The notes under the pieces: model-generated
What the model was told of the DNA's origin: nothing
Databases searched by the model: none
Seen by the model: the letters and a program-made list of their open reading frames with translations, nothing else
In this document: one piece after another, positions 53,625 through 64,000 of the stretch
Numbering within the stretch: the stretch's first letter is position 1
Layout: each line of letters begins with the position of its first letter
Source of the DNA: Neelides folsomi
Taxonomy: Eukaryota; Arthropoda; Collembola; Neelipleona; Neelidae
Length of the DNA: 64,000 nucleotides
Assembly (NCBI GenBank): GCA_034687125.1
Contig: JAQGBZ010000332.1
Location: 1-64,000, forward strand
Direction of reading: 5' to 3'
Made by a program: the position numbers and the translations under genes

Positions 53625-55850
53625 TTATAGAGTTAGGTTGAGATTAAGAGGTAATGGAATAGGCACTGGAGCTTTAGAAGGATCATTACAAATATTATAT
53701 TCAAATATTTTATCATCTTGATGATCCTTCATAGTTTTACAAATTTGACCTTTGGCACAGTCAGTGTTTTTAGAACAATAGCAAAAGTCTTGTAGTGCAC
53801 AATGTTCCATTTTTGGATAAACATCATATTCATCTTCTTGACCCAACATCCGTTTTCCAAATTTATTCAAGAAGATTCCTTTAGGATCGTATTTATTCAT
53901 AAACCCTGGGAATTGTCCAGCAAATCGAGGATATCTACGAAAAAACTCTTGAAGACGATTTTTTGAATGAAACACCGGGCCGTTTTTTCCTATAAAATCC
54001 GTTCAATAAATTAATTTTGCAAATCATTAAAAATATAAAATATAAATCAAATCATAATATTTAATCATAAAATTGAAATCATAAAATTAAAAATTAAATT
54101 AGTCTTAACATTGTTATTACCCCAATGTGGTCTGGCGTTAAATCTCTTCATCTAAATAATAAATACCAAATTAAAATCATTTTCAATTAACTAAAAAAAA
54201 CATTTATTTGTTAATTAAAAAGAATTTAGATATATGTTTTATTATATTTTTACAAGCATTTGTGAAATGGCTTGAAGACCTCCAATTCCCAATTTTGAAT
54301 CTTTTAATGGATTTTTCCTCATTGGAACGGCCATTTCAATGTACACAGTAGGATTTCCATCCTCAATGCACATCAGAGATTTATGTCCATGAGTACCTGA
54401 AAATCTTAATAAAACCCCCAAAAAGGGGAAAACGGTTGGTTCAATTTGAATGATGCTTTTCACAGCCGACAATGCTGCACTCAAATTTCTAAGATCAATT
54501 GCAAAGGCATTTTCTTCTGGTACAATTTTATTATTTCCGAAATTCCAATTCCAAGGGCAATACATTAAGGTTTTATTCCCAACGGACATATCATAATCAT
54601 CGTCACATCTGTTGGCCATCATGAAACCTTAAAAAGTTTAAAAATTTAATGTCAACAATTAGTTTTATTTATAATTAAAAGTTAATTATTTTTAATTATT
54701 AATTGTAACCTGCATAGCCAACTGCTGGATTGACCATTGTTGTTGAATTTCGTTTTGTAAAATAAGATTTTTTAAATATCCCGGATTGATGAGGATTAAC
54801 CAACATTTGCATTGTAATTCCCTCAAATCCATAAAAAGTTTCATAATTTTTCGATTTTTGAACACTTTCCAAAACATCCCCATAAAATAATGTTTGCCCT
54901 TTTGTCAACGACGGAAGTAAATTGACTTCACAATCCCCGCCATCATCACTAGTATTAGTTAAATTAATCCCAGTTTGAAACACAGCTTTGTTGTAATGAG
55001 GAAACCAATAAGCTTGAAAAAAATCCGCCTTTTTCACTTTCGCTACCATTTTCTCTTGATTGAATAAAATATGGTGGTCTTCAATTGTATTATGCATTTT
55101 GATCTTAAAGTCATCAACCACACTCAGTGTCACATTAACAACTACGCCCAAAAGACCCAAATGGACTCGAACTGCATTAATGTCAACTGTATCATCATCG
55201 GTATTTGTTTCGGTAATTACACGAAATTCTCCATCTCCATCGATCAAAGTAACTTCGATGGCTTGTTGGGAGATTGAATTTACATAGTTTAAAGTTGACC
55301 CACGGGCTCCTGTGCCCATTGCCCCGCCGATTGTAATTCCCCCATAACAAGGGATGTGTTGAAGGGCAAGGCCATTATCGTGGAGGAAGTGAACTAGCGG
55401 AAGGAGCAATTGACCGGCGTCGACCGTCACGGACTTTCTGTCTGGGCTGATTTCCATCTTGGTCATTCTGGTCATGTTGATGGGAACTCCTTGGGTGCAA
55501 ATGATGTCTGTGATGGAATGGCCGCTCCCGAGGGCTTTGACCGTTTTTCCATCCTTGATAGCTTTTTTGACGATTTGTTGGACTTCGAGATGAGTCTTGG
55601 GATATTTCATCGGGTCGGAGCATTCGCATCGAATCATACCATTGTAGGAGTAATAAACAAATCCATGAGTGCTATACAATTGTATTAGATTATTCGATTA
55701 TTGATTAAGATGAAATTGAAAGTTATTGGTTTATAAAGTATGAGTATTTATTTATTTAAATAATTTTTTAAATACGGTTACAATGTTTTAAAAGTTATAA
55801 TGAACTTACCAAATTATTATTATTGAAAATATTAAAATGTTGGCCAACAT
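53625..55850 (-). CDS. L-gulono-1,4-lactone oxidase-like flavoenzyme with plant-type C-terminus
   Basis: Predicted FAD-linked aldonolactone oxidase of the vitamin C pathway type. Exons (- strand order): 55850-55810, 55671-54710, 54627-54254, 54151-54121 and 53989-53625, giving 590 aa. Exon 1 encodes a short hydrophobic start (MLANILIFSIIIIW), so it is probably secreted or membrane-directed. The PCMH FAD domain has GSGHSI (about residues 62-67) and GGAMGTGARGS. The ALO domain ends with the flavin-associated RPHWG motif (about 466-470). After that comes a cysteine-rich tail: HCALQDFCYCS, DCAKGQIC and a final NIC. Vertebrate GULO stops before such a tail (440 aa); the tail is what plant GULLO proteins carry. 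Activity and substrate are inferred. Confidence 0.88.
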
Positions 55851-56222
55851 TTTAATAGATTTTAAATAAACGGTCGATCGAACCAAATGACAATGTTGAA
55901 ATGAGAAGGGAATTTTATATGGATTAAAAGATATGTGAACGAATTTTGTTTTCCTTAAATATCTCAATCTCAATGAATTTCATTCTCATCATAAATTTTA
56001 ATTTTTTATGCATCTTTTTATTTATGACAATGGAAATTCTTACAAAGATAACTAACTAGCGGTTGGAAATTGACAATGAATAAAGCTATAATATTACATA
56101 CTTACCTATAGTCTTTCCAGTTGATCCTATCCTATAAGTAACAACTAACAAGAACTAAAAAAACTATGATACTATACTACACTACACTATACTATACTAT
56201 ACTGATATGAAATACAGATATA
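55851..56222. other. upstream region with a 5-bp ACTAT repeat
   Basis: AT-rich, with imperfect ACTAT/ACTAC pentamers at about 56165-56203. The mariner-like element begins just after. Confidence 0.6.
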
Positions 56223-56780
56223 GGGTGTATCAGAGTTAGTCCGGTATTTTTAACTAACAAGAACTTTTATATGATCAATGATAAAAACCTGTAAGTATGG
56301 TTCTTTAATGGGGAATCTATTCGTTTGTCATGTGGCAAATTATTAGTTGAATTGGTTAATCAATAATTAAACGACTGCTACTTTTCCTCGTTAGTCTGAT
56401 TTTCCAGTTTGTTTTGTTTCTATCCTTGATTTTCTTCGTCTAAACTCTCTATAGAAAACCGCCGCCGTTTATCGAAAGATGGTAAAATAAGGGTTATAGA
56501 AGAGAACTCCCTAGTTAAGAACGCTGTTAAAGTAGTGTGACGATGGCCGTGAGCTGGAATCTTCAAAGACTTTAAGAAACACTCGTTGCTATGTGTAAAA
56601 AAGCATATGAAGGTGTCTTTTGCAACGCTTCATTGAGGCCAATGAATCTCGGGTCAATAATTATTTTTTTTTCTTATTCTAAGATGTAAAGAGAATATTA
56701 TTGGCAATTTTTAAAAAATTCGATTGAAAATTAAATAAGTTTCGATTAAACAAAAATACCGGACTAACTCTGATACACCC
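56223..56780. mobile_element. 558-bp mariner-like element with perfect terminal inverted repeats
   Basis: The ends GGGTGTATCAGAGTTAGTCC and GGACTAACTCTGATACACCC are exact reverse complements, and the identity runs on about nine bases inward (GGTATTTTT). A TA lies on both sides, as expected for Tc1/mariner insertion. The interior keeps a trace of a transposase end on the + strand near 56600-56660 (CLLQRFIEANESR-like, compare the common mariner ending with a CIEVNG-type motif), but no open gene. It is a deleted, non-autonomous copy, and the perfect ends suggest fairly recent movement. Confidence 0.88.
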
Positions 56781-56782
56781 TA

Positions 56783-57434
56783 TATATGAAATAACGTTAT
56801 ACCAATATTAAACCTTTTTGAATAAAATTAACAAATCTACCCTTGTTATAATAGGTATACAAGTTATGAATTCATGAACCTTGTATTTGTATTTCTAGTG
56901 AATAGGAAAGAAAATGAAGAAATATCGAAATACGTAAAATATATATCTGTATATGAAAGAACAAATACTTCCAGACAAACCCATTTGATTTTGGCACATT
57001 ATGTTGAATCTCAAGAGCATTTGGTGAAAATGTGTTATTTGAAAAGAATGTGGTTTCTTTTCAAATGTCATTTTGTCATGATCAAAAAATGTTTTCGCTT
57101 TGCAATGCCATTCTAATAGCTTATTCCGCATTCAATATTATTTCGTGCCAATACAAGTTTTTAAATATTTAATGTTGTTTCAAATACATATTCATAAATC
57201 AATGAGATTAAACTTATTTTTAAACTCAAAATTTTTAAAATTCCTAGAATAGTACAATAAATTTAAAAATGTATAATGATGTAATAAAACATTTTCTTTA
57301 AGGCATTTTCAAGAATTTAGTATAATAGTCATTTATTTTAATTGTAAAAACATGTCTGGGTATTTTGTAAATATAACTAGAATTCCAACAATAAGAAACA
57401 TTTCACTAATAAGGGCTAATAATAAAATTGCGTT
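56783..57434. other. intergenic region before mL50
   Basis: No supported gene. A frame at 56874-57116 and its mirror on the other strand have composition typical of chance. Confidence 0.5.
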
Positions 57435-58669
57435 TTATTTCAAAGGGTCCCAGTACATTCTCGAATTGAACCCTTTATATTTCTTCTTTGCATAAAGACC
57501 GGTAACTTTCGTTGAAGTAAGCGGAAATGCCGAAATTCCATTAAATTTCGAATCGGTATCTAAAAAATAAAATGGAAAAATGTTTAAAAAGATTTAGAAA
57601 TAATTGTATTGGAATTGTATTGGAATTCAAAATCAAATTAATTTTTAATTTACCAGGATGAAATCTGATATAATCCTTTTGTAAATGAAGATTTTGAGGA
57701 AGATCGTTGGCTTTTACCAATTCATCATAAGGAGTATTGATAGAAATCGGCATCTTGTAATATTCAATTGCTTCTCCTATTAGAAATTAAAATTAATTAT
57801 ATAAATCGATTCCAACAAGAGACGAATTCAATTAAACAATTATAATTTAATTGTATATAAAATAATATCTACAAAATAGTTTTGTTTGGAATTACCATAA
57901 GTTGTAATTTGATATAAAAGGGAACTTGGAATTTCATGTTTAAACATTTTTTCAACTTCAGATAAAACAATGAACTTTTCCTTTGCATCTGCAAATGTCG
58001 TAGCTTTCAATTCAACCTCATTTTTGCTTCCCAAAGAAGGAACATTTTGTTTGACAATATCCAGAAATATTGTTTCAGCATCGGAGGGTGGCGAATAGGG
58101 TTTTTGAAGTCGATTAAACCTGTGAACATTAAATTATGAAAAAACTCATTCATTTTAATAACAGCTCAAATAAAATTATACTGAATTTTTCCAATAATAA
58201 AAAATTAAATATAATATTTAAACGAGAATTTAACCCTCTAGAAGTTATATGTTGGAGATCGAGATCAAATGTCTTGTCGTTCATTGTTGCTGCAAGATCT
58301 TCATTGAACACTTTAGTTCCTGAAACGGGTTCTCCCAATTTAAATCGACTCGGGTCAATCTTTTTCTCTCCGTATTTATTGAGTGGATTAGGCTTCTTCA
58401 TAATTGATCCACCTGGCCTTCTTGTAAATCGAGTTTTCTCCCGGTAATGAGAGAGAAACGGAAGATCCGCAAAACATACCTTTATATTAAAAAATGAATT
58501 ACAATACATAAACAACATACAATTATCATTATATAATAACTATAATCATACATTAACTATACATACTTTAATTGGTCTTTAATCCAAATATTCATTTAAA
58601 TTTTAAATGGTCAAATACCCTAGAAAGTAATGATGATTTTGGGAGTGCTGAAATTGAAGACTTGAGCAT
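57435..58669 (-). CDS. mRpL50: mitochondrial large-subunit ribosomal protein mL50
   Basis: Structural protein of the mitochondrial 39S ribosomal subunit. Exons (- strand order) 58669-58619, 58479-58235, 58119-57896, 57776-57654 and 57559-57435 give 255 aa in phase. The family part is residues about 100-225: LQKPYSPPSDAE, ADAKEKFIVLSEVEKMFKHE, IPSSLLYQITTYGEAIEYY, KMPISINTPYDEL and DLPQNLHL. These line up with human MRPL50's FNLLAHLAD, VPNSRLH, FYNVPI, FDEL and LPPNL. The N-terminus is rich in Ser, Leu and Lys, as in a mitochondrial import signal. It runs head to head with CNNM. Confidence 0.85.
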
Positions 58670-59019
58670 TGTAAATCCTTGTCAAAACCAAAACCAGTAA
58701 ACTCAACAAATGATTGTTAATTTCTTTAATTTAATGGAACTTTTAAAAGGCAGAATAAAAGCATTAATGTTAAATTAATTCTCAATTAACTTCTCACTTC
58801 GACTCTCATGTACGTAAATGAGAAATGAAGATTCCAGACTCGCGAGATATAACACAGGCTTCCTTGTAATTGTCTCATCTTCCATAGGCATTCTCGAGAG
58901 AGAATTTTTATATGAAATTGACTTTTCCATGACTTGAAGGAAAATAACTTTGAAAAAATTAGTGAAATTTTCAACTTTACTGACCAATAACGTTAAATTA
59001 GCGTTAAAGTTTGAATAAA
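58670..59019. promoter_or_regulatory. 350-bp shared promoter region of mL50 and CNNM
   Basis: Two divergent start codons flank 350 bp. No TATA box is evident in the expected places, which is common for housekeeping bidirectional promoters. The - strand open frames here overlap the region but show no family features. Confidence 0.4.
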
Positions 59020-62000
59020 ATGGAGTGTCAATGTAATTTGGTCTTTGGTCTTTTACTATTTGCTTACCTTTTGCCTTACAATCCTGTTAGTGCCAATGAA
59101 GGGGAAATTTTGGGAATGAGCTTCAGCTATGAAGAAGAGAAAAAGAGAATTTTCTACGAAAATGATGGAACTCCTTGTGTAATTGAAGGCGACGAACTTT
59201 CAATGAGGGTTTATGGGAAATTGAAGAAAAATTTTCAAATCAAATTCACGAGTGTTCCCAATCTCTGCGGATCAAGCGATTTCAATTCTAAAACATATAA
59301 GGTTTATTTTACAGCCGTATTAATTACCACTATTAATTATTCACTAACTTAAACTTAATCAAGTTAACAAAAATTTAATGGTTTTTATTCTTAATATTAA
59401 AATTCGTTTTGAAGGGGAAAGTTGAAGGGAAAGAATCTGAAGATGGATTTTATACAACTGGAACGCTGGAAATAAAAATTCCAAAAAGGATTGAATTTCG
59501 CCATATGTATTTATGTCTTGCAAATGACACGGGTCAATTTGTATTTCAAGATAATTCCCCTTGGATGAAAATGAAAGTTGTTGAATCTTCAATTGCTGCT
59601 TGGATTCTCATCATTTGTATTCCAATCCTTCTACTGCTTTCTGGAATTTTAACATGTACTAAACTAAAACCTTAAATCTAAAATGGTTAATTAAGAAAAT
59701 AAATATTTTTAATTGTTATTAAGTAAATAAATAATTGTAATTGTAATTAAAATAACATTCATTTAATTATGGGATTTATTTATTCACTAGCTTTGAATCT
59801 CGGCTTGATGTCATTGAACAAAACGGAATTGAAGATTTTGATGAAGGTTGGAGAAGATGGTGAGAAAGAATACGCCAAAAGGATTTATCCAGTCAGAGAA
59901 CATGGAAATTATCTCCTTTGTTCAATAATCGTTTCAGGAGTCATTGCAAATTCAACTTTGACCATTTTCATTGAGGAATTGAGTTCCGGGACGATTTCAA
60001 TTGTTTTGTCTACGATTCTCATTGTAATGTTCGGAGAGATTTTCCCTCAAGCTTTGGGTTTCCGCTATGGACTCGCCATTGGAGCTAAATTCATTTATGT
60101 GACCAAGTTGTGCATGATCCTCACTTTCCCAGTTGCATATCCTGTGGGGAAATTGTTGGATAAATTACTTGGAGAGGAAATTGGAAGTGTTTATACGAGG
60201 GAAAGACTAAAAGAACTTTTGAAGGTTTTTATCTTTAATGAATAAATAACCAATTATTAATAGTTTAAATAATTTTTTAATTAATAAAAAGTTTTAAATT
60301 TTAATTAAGTAATTGAGTTTCATCAAGTTTGGAAAAATATTAATTTATGTTTTAAAGGTTACAAAAGATTATCATGGTTTGGGAACTGACGAAGTTGGAA
60401 TTATTTCAGGAGCTCTTGACCTTAAAACTAAAACAGTGAAAGATATCATGACTTCTATTGAATTTGTTTACATGCTCCCTGTTGATGCCGTTCTTGATTA
60501 TGATACATTAGCTGACATTGAATATAATGGTAATTTATTAACGATCCTCCAAAAACACTAATATGTTTATATCCAACCATCATCAGAAGAATATTTCTGT
60601 AATACCTACATATTAATTGTAAATTATTTAATAAAATAAATATATTAACTTCAACGGATTTCAGGATTTTCTCGAATCCCTGTTTATGAGCGAGAGAGAA
60701 GCAACATTGTGTCTTTGGTTTATGTGAAACAACTCACACTACTCGACGCAGATGACAAAATTCCTCTGAAGACAATTATTGAATATTACCACAATGAAAT
60801 GTTTTATGTGATGGAGAATACTCCTTTGGATCAAATTTTTAAAACATTCCGTGAAGGTCTATTATAGCTAAAAATTATTGATTTTTATTATAAATGTAAA
60901 GTAAAGTTAATTTTATTATATTGATCACAAAGTTGAATTCAAAACCACCTAATTAATTATTATTGAGTTTTGTTTATAAATTTATTAATTATTAATTATT
61001 TGAAGGGAGCAGAGGACATATGGCTTTTATACAAAAAGTTAACAATGATGGCCCTGGTGATCCTTATTATCAAATTGTTGGTGTTGTCACATTGGAAGAT
61101 GTTTTAGAAGAAATTCTTCAAACGGAAATCCTTGATGAAACTGATGGTAGGAAGTGTTTTTTAACTAAAATATTCATCTGTAAATATTTTGATTTTTCTC
61201 TTCATTTCATCGTTTTAGTTGTTTATTATTATGTTATAATATAATGTAATTATGATAATTTTGATAGTTGGGAAATACGAAGCAAAGATTAATCATACAA
61301 GATCCATGAAAGAACCTTCTTATTTCAAAAGGAAGCTCAAACCCCGTGTGGAAATTTCTCCAGCTCTTGTCCTAGCAGCTGCTCAATATCTCGCTACGTG
61401 TACGTTGTACGTCTTTTATATTCACCCATTCTCATTTTTCATTAAAAAAACACTTTTTAATTATTTAATGTATGTGAGTTAACTTGTTTGGCTATTTAAA
61501 TTAATAGCGGTTGAAGCATTCAAAGGAGAAAAAATCAGCATTCAAATTATCAAAAGAATGATCACTGGGTCAGTAGCTTTTTTTAAAGCTCCCAAAAATT
61601 ACTTACATGATCAAGGAGCTAATAGCGAAAAAGTTTTACTTGTTTATGAAAAGGTATTTCATTTAAAAGTTAATTGAAATCAACAGATTAATGTCTATTA
61701 AACCAATGAATTAATTGTTAATAATATGATAATTAAACTGGTTGTGTTTAATAATGTATAGGGAGTTCCTTCTGAATACTTCACATTGATTTTGGAAGGC
61801 CGAGTGAAGGTGGAAGTTGGGAATGAAAAGATGGTTTACGAAGCTGGACCTTTTTCCAGCTTTGGGAATGAATATCTATTATCAGAAACACGCCGATCAA
61901 GTAATTAAAAATAATAATTTATATTTAAATTTTTAACTTTATTTAATTAAAGTTATTTCAGGAGGGTATAAAACTATGTAATTTCATTAAATACAATTTG

Positions 62001-62358
62001 TCTTGTGGAAAGGTTCTGGAGCGATTGGTGAATCAGTTGTTGCACCATCACACTTTCTCCCTGATTACACCATTTCTGTTCTCTCGGACGTTTATTGTGT
62101 GAGATTGAAATACTCGGGATATAAAGCTGCTTTGTTGGCAACTAATATTGAAAAAGAACACAAAGAACCAGAAGGCACAAATTGGGAGGATGAAATTGAG
62201 AAAGTAATTAAAAATAAAATCTTTAATTTTAATCAATTAATCATGAATTTGATATTCTAAACGAGCAAAATATTAATTACAGCAAGTTTTCAATTTATAT
62301 AAATGCTTTTTAACAAAAGGTTTTAGAAGAAGGAGTCGATTCATCACAGATCAATTAA
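59020..62358 (+). CDS. CNNM: CNNM-type (ancient conserved domain protein) magnesium transporter
   Basis: Plasma-membrane protein for Mg2+ efflux. Eleven exons: 59020-59301, 59415-59655, 59791-60224, 60358-60529, 60665-60856, 61006-61146, 61268-61399, 61508-61653, 61762-61900, 62013-62203 and 62320-62358, giving 702 aa in phase. Signal peptide 1-28, then an extracellular domain to about residue 150. The DUF21 membrane core starts SIAAWILIICIPILLLLSGIL and has LNLGLMSLNKTELKIL, GNYLLCSIIVSGVIANSTLT and FGEIFPQALGFRYGLAIGAK. The CBS pair covers about 320-490 (TKTVKDIMTS, GFSRIPVYERERSNIVSLVY, KVNNDGPGDPYY, VVTLEDVLEEIL). A cNMP-like domain covers about 535-690 (FTLILEGRVKVEVGNEKM). The splice ACAT|GTACTA to CTTTGAAT removes an apparent stop after KLKP. 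Confidence 0.94.
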
Positions 62359-62441
62359 TTAATCAAATTAATCAATCAAATTCATCGATTTTTTTATTGT
62401 TTTAATGACTATTTTTATTTTAATACACATGTTCATGTATT

Positions 62442-64000
62442 TTATGTTCTCATTTTAATCAAACAAGAACCTGAAAGACATTTCCCGCATCGTAGTGAAT
62501 CTTCGTCACTTCCGTCACTGCAGTCGTTTATCCCATCGCAGAGGTTAGTAATTTCTATGCAAGTACGGTTTGGGCATTTGTATTGGTCAACTTTACAGCC
62601 GGGACATCCCAACTCGTCTGTAAAATCCATACATTCAGCTTTCCCATCGCAGATATTAGGACTCCACAGGCATTCGCCACTTTTACATTTAAATTCAAGT
62701 CTATGAGCACATTCCTTGCAACCAAATTCATCTGACCCGTCCCTGCAGTCATTATTCCCATCGCAGATTTTAGGAAGATCGATGCAATTCGAAAAAGAGC
62801 TGTTTGCATTTTTACATTGATATTTATCCTCCGGGCAATTTTTGCACCCAGCTTCGTCTGAGCCATCAAAACAGTCATTATCTTTATCACAGCGGTAACC
62901 TTCTTGAATGCATTTCTTATTCGCACATTGGAATTGACCAAAACTACATGAAGAAGGCGAACAAATTTCATCTGAGTAATCGCCACAATCGTCAGTTCCA
63001 TCACAAGCAAGAGCAGATTTAATACAAAACCCATTTGTGCATTTAAAATAATTCGCTTCTTTGCATTCGTTACATTTTGAAGGATCTTCATCTTTCCCAT
63101 CGTCGCAATCTTTTTGGTCATCGCAGACTTTATCCGAATTTATACATTGACCGGATGAACATTGGAATTGGCCAGTTTTGCATCCCGGGCATCCAAACTC
63201 GTTTGAAGAATCTTTACAAATGGATCCATTACAAACGTCATTAATGTTCAAACATAAACCGCTTTTGCATTTAAATTCATTTCTTGCACATCCGCTGCAT
63301 CCAAATTCATCCGATCCATCTAAACAATCCTTGGTCCCATCGCAGACTTTAGACAAACGAACACAAGGTTGTCCATTTGAACTATTCCTACATTGGAAAT
63401 TCTTAAATGGTTTTAATAAACAGTTTTTACACCCAGCTTCATCGGAACCATCTCCGCAATCGTTGTCCCCATCACAGACATTTAATTTATCGATGCATTT
63501 CTCATTCTTGCATTGAAATTGTGTTTTTTCACATTTTCCACAATTAAGTTCATCTGCCCCATCACCACAATCATTGTCCTCATCACAAACAAAACTGACT
63601 GGGATGCATTTGTTATTTAAACATTTATACTCATTTTCTGTACAATTTTTGCAATTTGTTTCATCAGATCCATCTTCACAGTCATTGTCCCCATCACAAA
63701 TATAACTCCCTTTAATGCATGTTTTACCAGAAGCACATGTAAATTCAGTTTTTTCACATACACCACATCCAAATTCATCCGAGCCGTCTCCACAATCATT
63801 TTTCTTATTGCAAGCAAGCTCTGCTTTTATGCAATTTCCATTATCACATTGGAATTCACCAAGTTGGCAAATTAATTTTGAAGTTTGAAAACACGAGGAA
63901 AATAAAATGTCTTTTTTGCAATTTTTCAAAATTAGGCATTTTTCTATTTCTTCGTCACTACCATCGTCGCAGTCTTTATTCCCGTCGCAGATTTTATCCT
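62442..64000 (-). CDS. LDL-receptor class A repeat protein, 5' end beyond the window
   Basis: The frame stays open from the right edge to a stop at 62442-62444, about 518 codons, with no intron seen. It consists of twelve complete LDLa repeats and a thirteenth cut by the edge. Each has six cysteines and the calcium-binding acidic end (CDGDNDCGDGSDE type). The repeat at about 63195-63300 is degenerate (CNGSICKDSSNE) and has probably lost calcium binding. Neighbouring repeats are separated by very short CxxC-like linkers (GCKNC, GCPGC), giving a rigid array. No EGF, propeller, protease or membrane segment is in the visible part; it ends SGSCLIKMRT. Likely secreted or the tail of a larger receptor. 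It is tail to tail with CNNM, 83 bp apart. Confidence 0.88.
   Translation of the reverse strand, partial: DKICDGNKDCDDGSDEEIEKCLILKNCKKDILFSSCFQTSKLICQLGEFQCDNGNCIKAELACNKKNDCGDGSDEFGCGVCEKTEFTCASGKTCIKGSYICDGDNDCEDGSDETNCKNCTENEYKCLNNKCIPVSFVCDEDNDCGDGADELNCGKCEKTQFQCKNEKCIDKLNVCDGDNDCGDGSDEAGCKNCLLKPFKNFQCRNSSNGQPCVRLSKVCDGTKDCLDGSDEFGCSGCARNEFKCKSGLCLNINDVCNGSICKDSSNEFGCPGCKTGQFQCSSGQCINSDKVCDDQKDCDDGKDEDPSKCNECKEANYFKCTNGFCIKSALACDGTDDCGDYSDEICSPSSCSFGQFQCANKKCIQEGYRCDKDNDCFDGSDEAGCKNCPEDKYQCKNANSSFSNCIDLPKICDGNNDCRDGSDEFGCKECAHRLEFKCKSGECLWSPNICDGKAECMDFTDELGCPGCKVDQYKCPNRTCIEITNLCDGINDCSDGSDEDSLRCGKCLSGSCLIKMRT

Noticed and set aside
56874-57116. 80-codon + strand frame and a 78-codon frame opposite it
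   Set aside because: Overlapping open frames on both strands in AT-rich DNA without motifs look like chance.
59020-59675. Separate single-pass membrane protein gene ending at 59675
   Set aside because: Joining at 59655/59791 gives the exact CNNM membrane-core sequence, so the stop lies in an intron.
62442-62480. Possible splice donor (CTTTCAG|GTTCTTG) near the end of the LDLa protein
   Set aside because: Only 83 bp separate the stop from the CNNM stop codon, leaving no room for a further exon unless the genes overlap.

Overview
This window is animal nuclear DNA and most likely comes from an arthropod. It is strongly AT-rich, its genes are split by many short AT-rich introns (about 40-400 bp) with GT..AG ends, and the gene content is metazoan. 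Clear members are the autophagy kinase Vps34 (PIK3C3), ATG7, the AAA+ ATPase TRIP13/Pch2, a CNNM-type magnesium transporter, mitochondrial ribosomal protein mL50, a dimeric dihydrodiol dehydrogenase, a somatostatin/allatostatin-C-type GPCR and a tandem pair of DUF4789-type secreted proteins. A springtail or other non-insect arthropod is my best guess. It rests on the mix of ordinary arthropod genes with a plant-type gulonolactone oxidase and an intronless bacterial-type subtilase, and it is inference.

Layout, left to right. 1-3.7 kb is sparse, with one candidate small secreted peptide gene (1167-1439). 3.75-10.66 kb holds one large six-exon gene on the + strand, a 1,667-aa disordered protein with an MGA-type cysteine/histidine domain. 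11.6-11.9 kb holds a broken secreted-protein remnant. 12.6-16.7 kb holds TRIP13 (+) and dihydrodiol dehydrogenase (-), tail to tail. 18.2-20.35 kb is the GPCR (-). 20.4-28.2 kb is nearly gene-free and contains an internally deleted Tc1-like element. 28.2-30.7 kb is the DUF4789-type pair (+). 31.0-36.2 kb is Vps34 in 17 exons (-), facing an intronless unknown gene (+, 36.86-38.76 kb), followed by ATG7 (+, 39.1-42.1 kb).

42.9-53.2 kb is a run of small secreted or surface genes: a Ly6-like protein, a proline-rich basic peptide, a defensin-like cysteine-rich peptide with the relic of a second copy, an unresolved three-exon gene, a subtilisin-like protease and a cysteine-rich secreted protein. Several small DNA-transposon-like elements lie in or near this stretch. 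53.6-55.85 kb is a gulonolactone-oxidase-like enzyme (-). A 558-bp mariner-like element sits at 56.2 kb. mL50 (-) and CNNM (+) are head to head, and the right edge cuts an LDL-receptor class A repeat protein (-).

Functional links. Vps34 and ATG7, two core autophagy enzymes, lie 3 kb apart. The 42.9-53.2 kb run looks like a fast-evolving secretome or immune block. Exon structures were built by hand, by matching splice sites and reading phase. In the genes marked high confidence every exon junction keeps the frame and the length agrees with the family.
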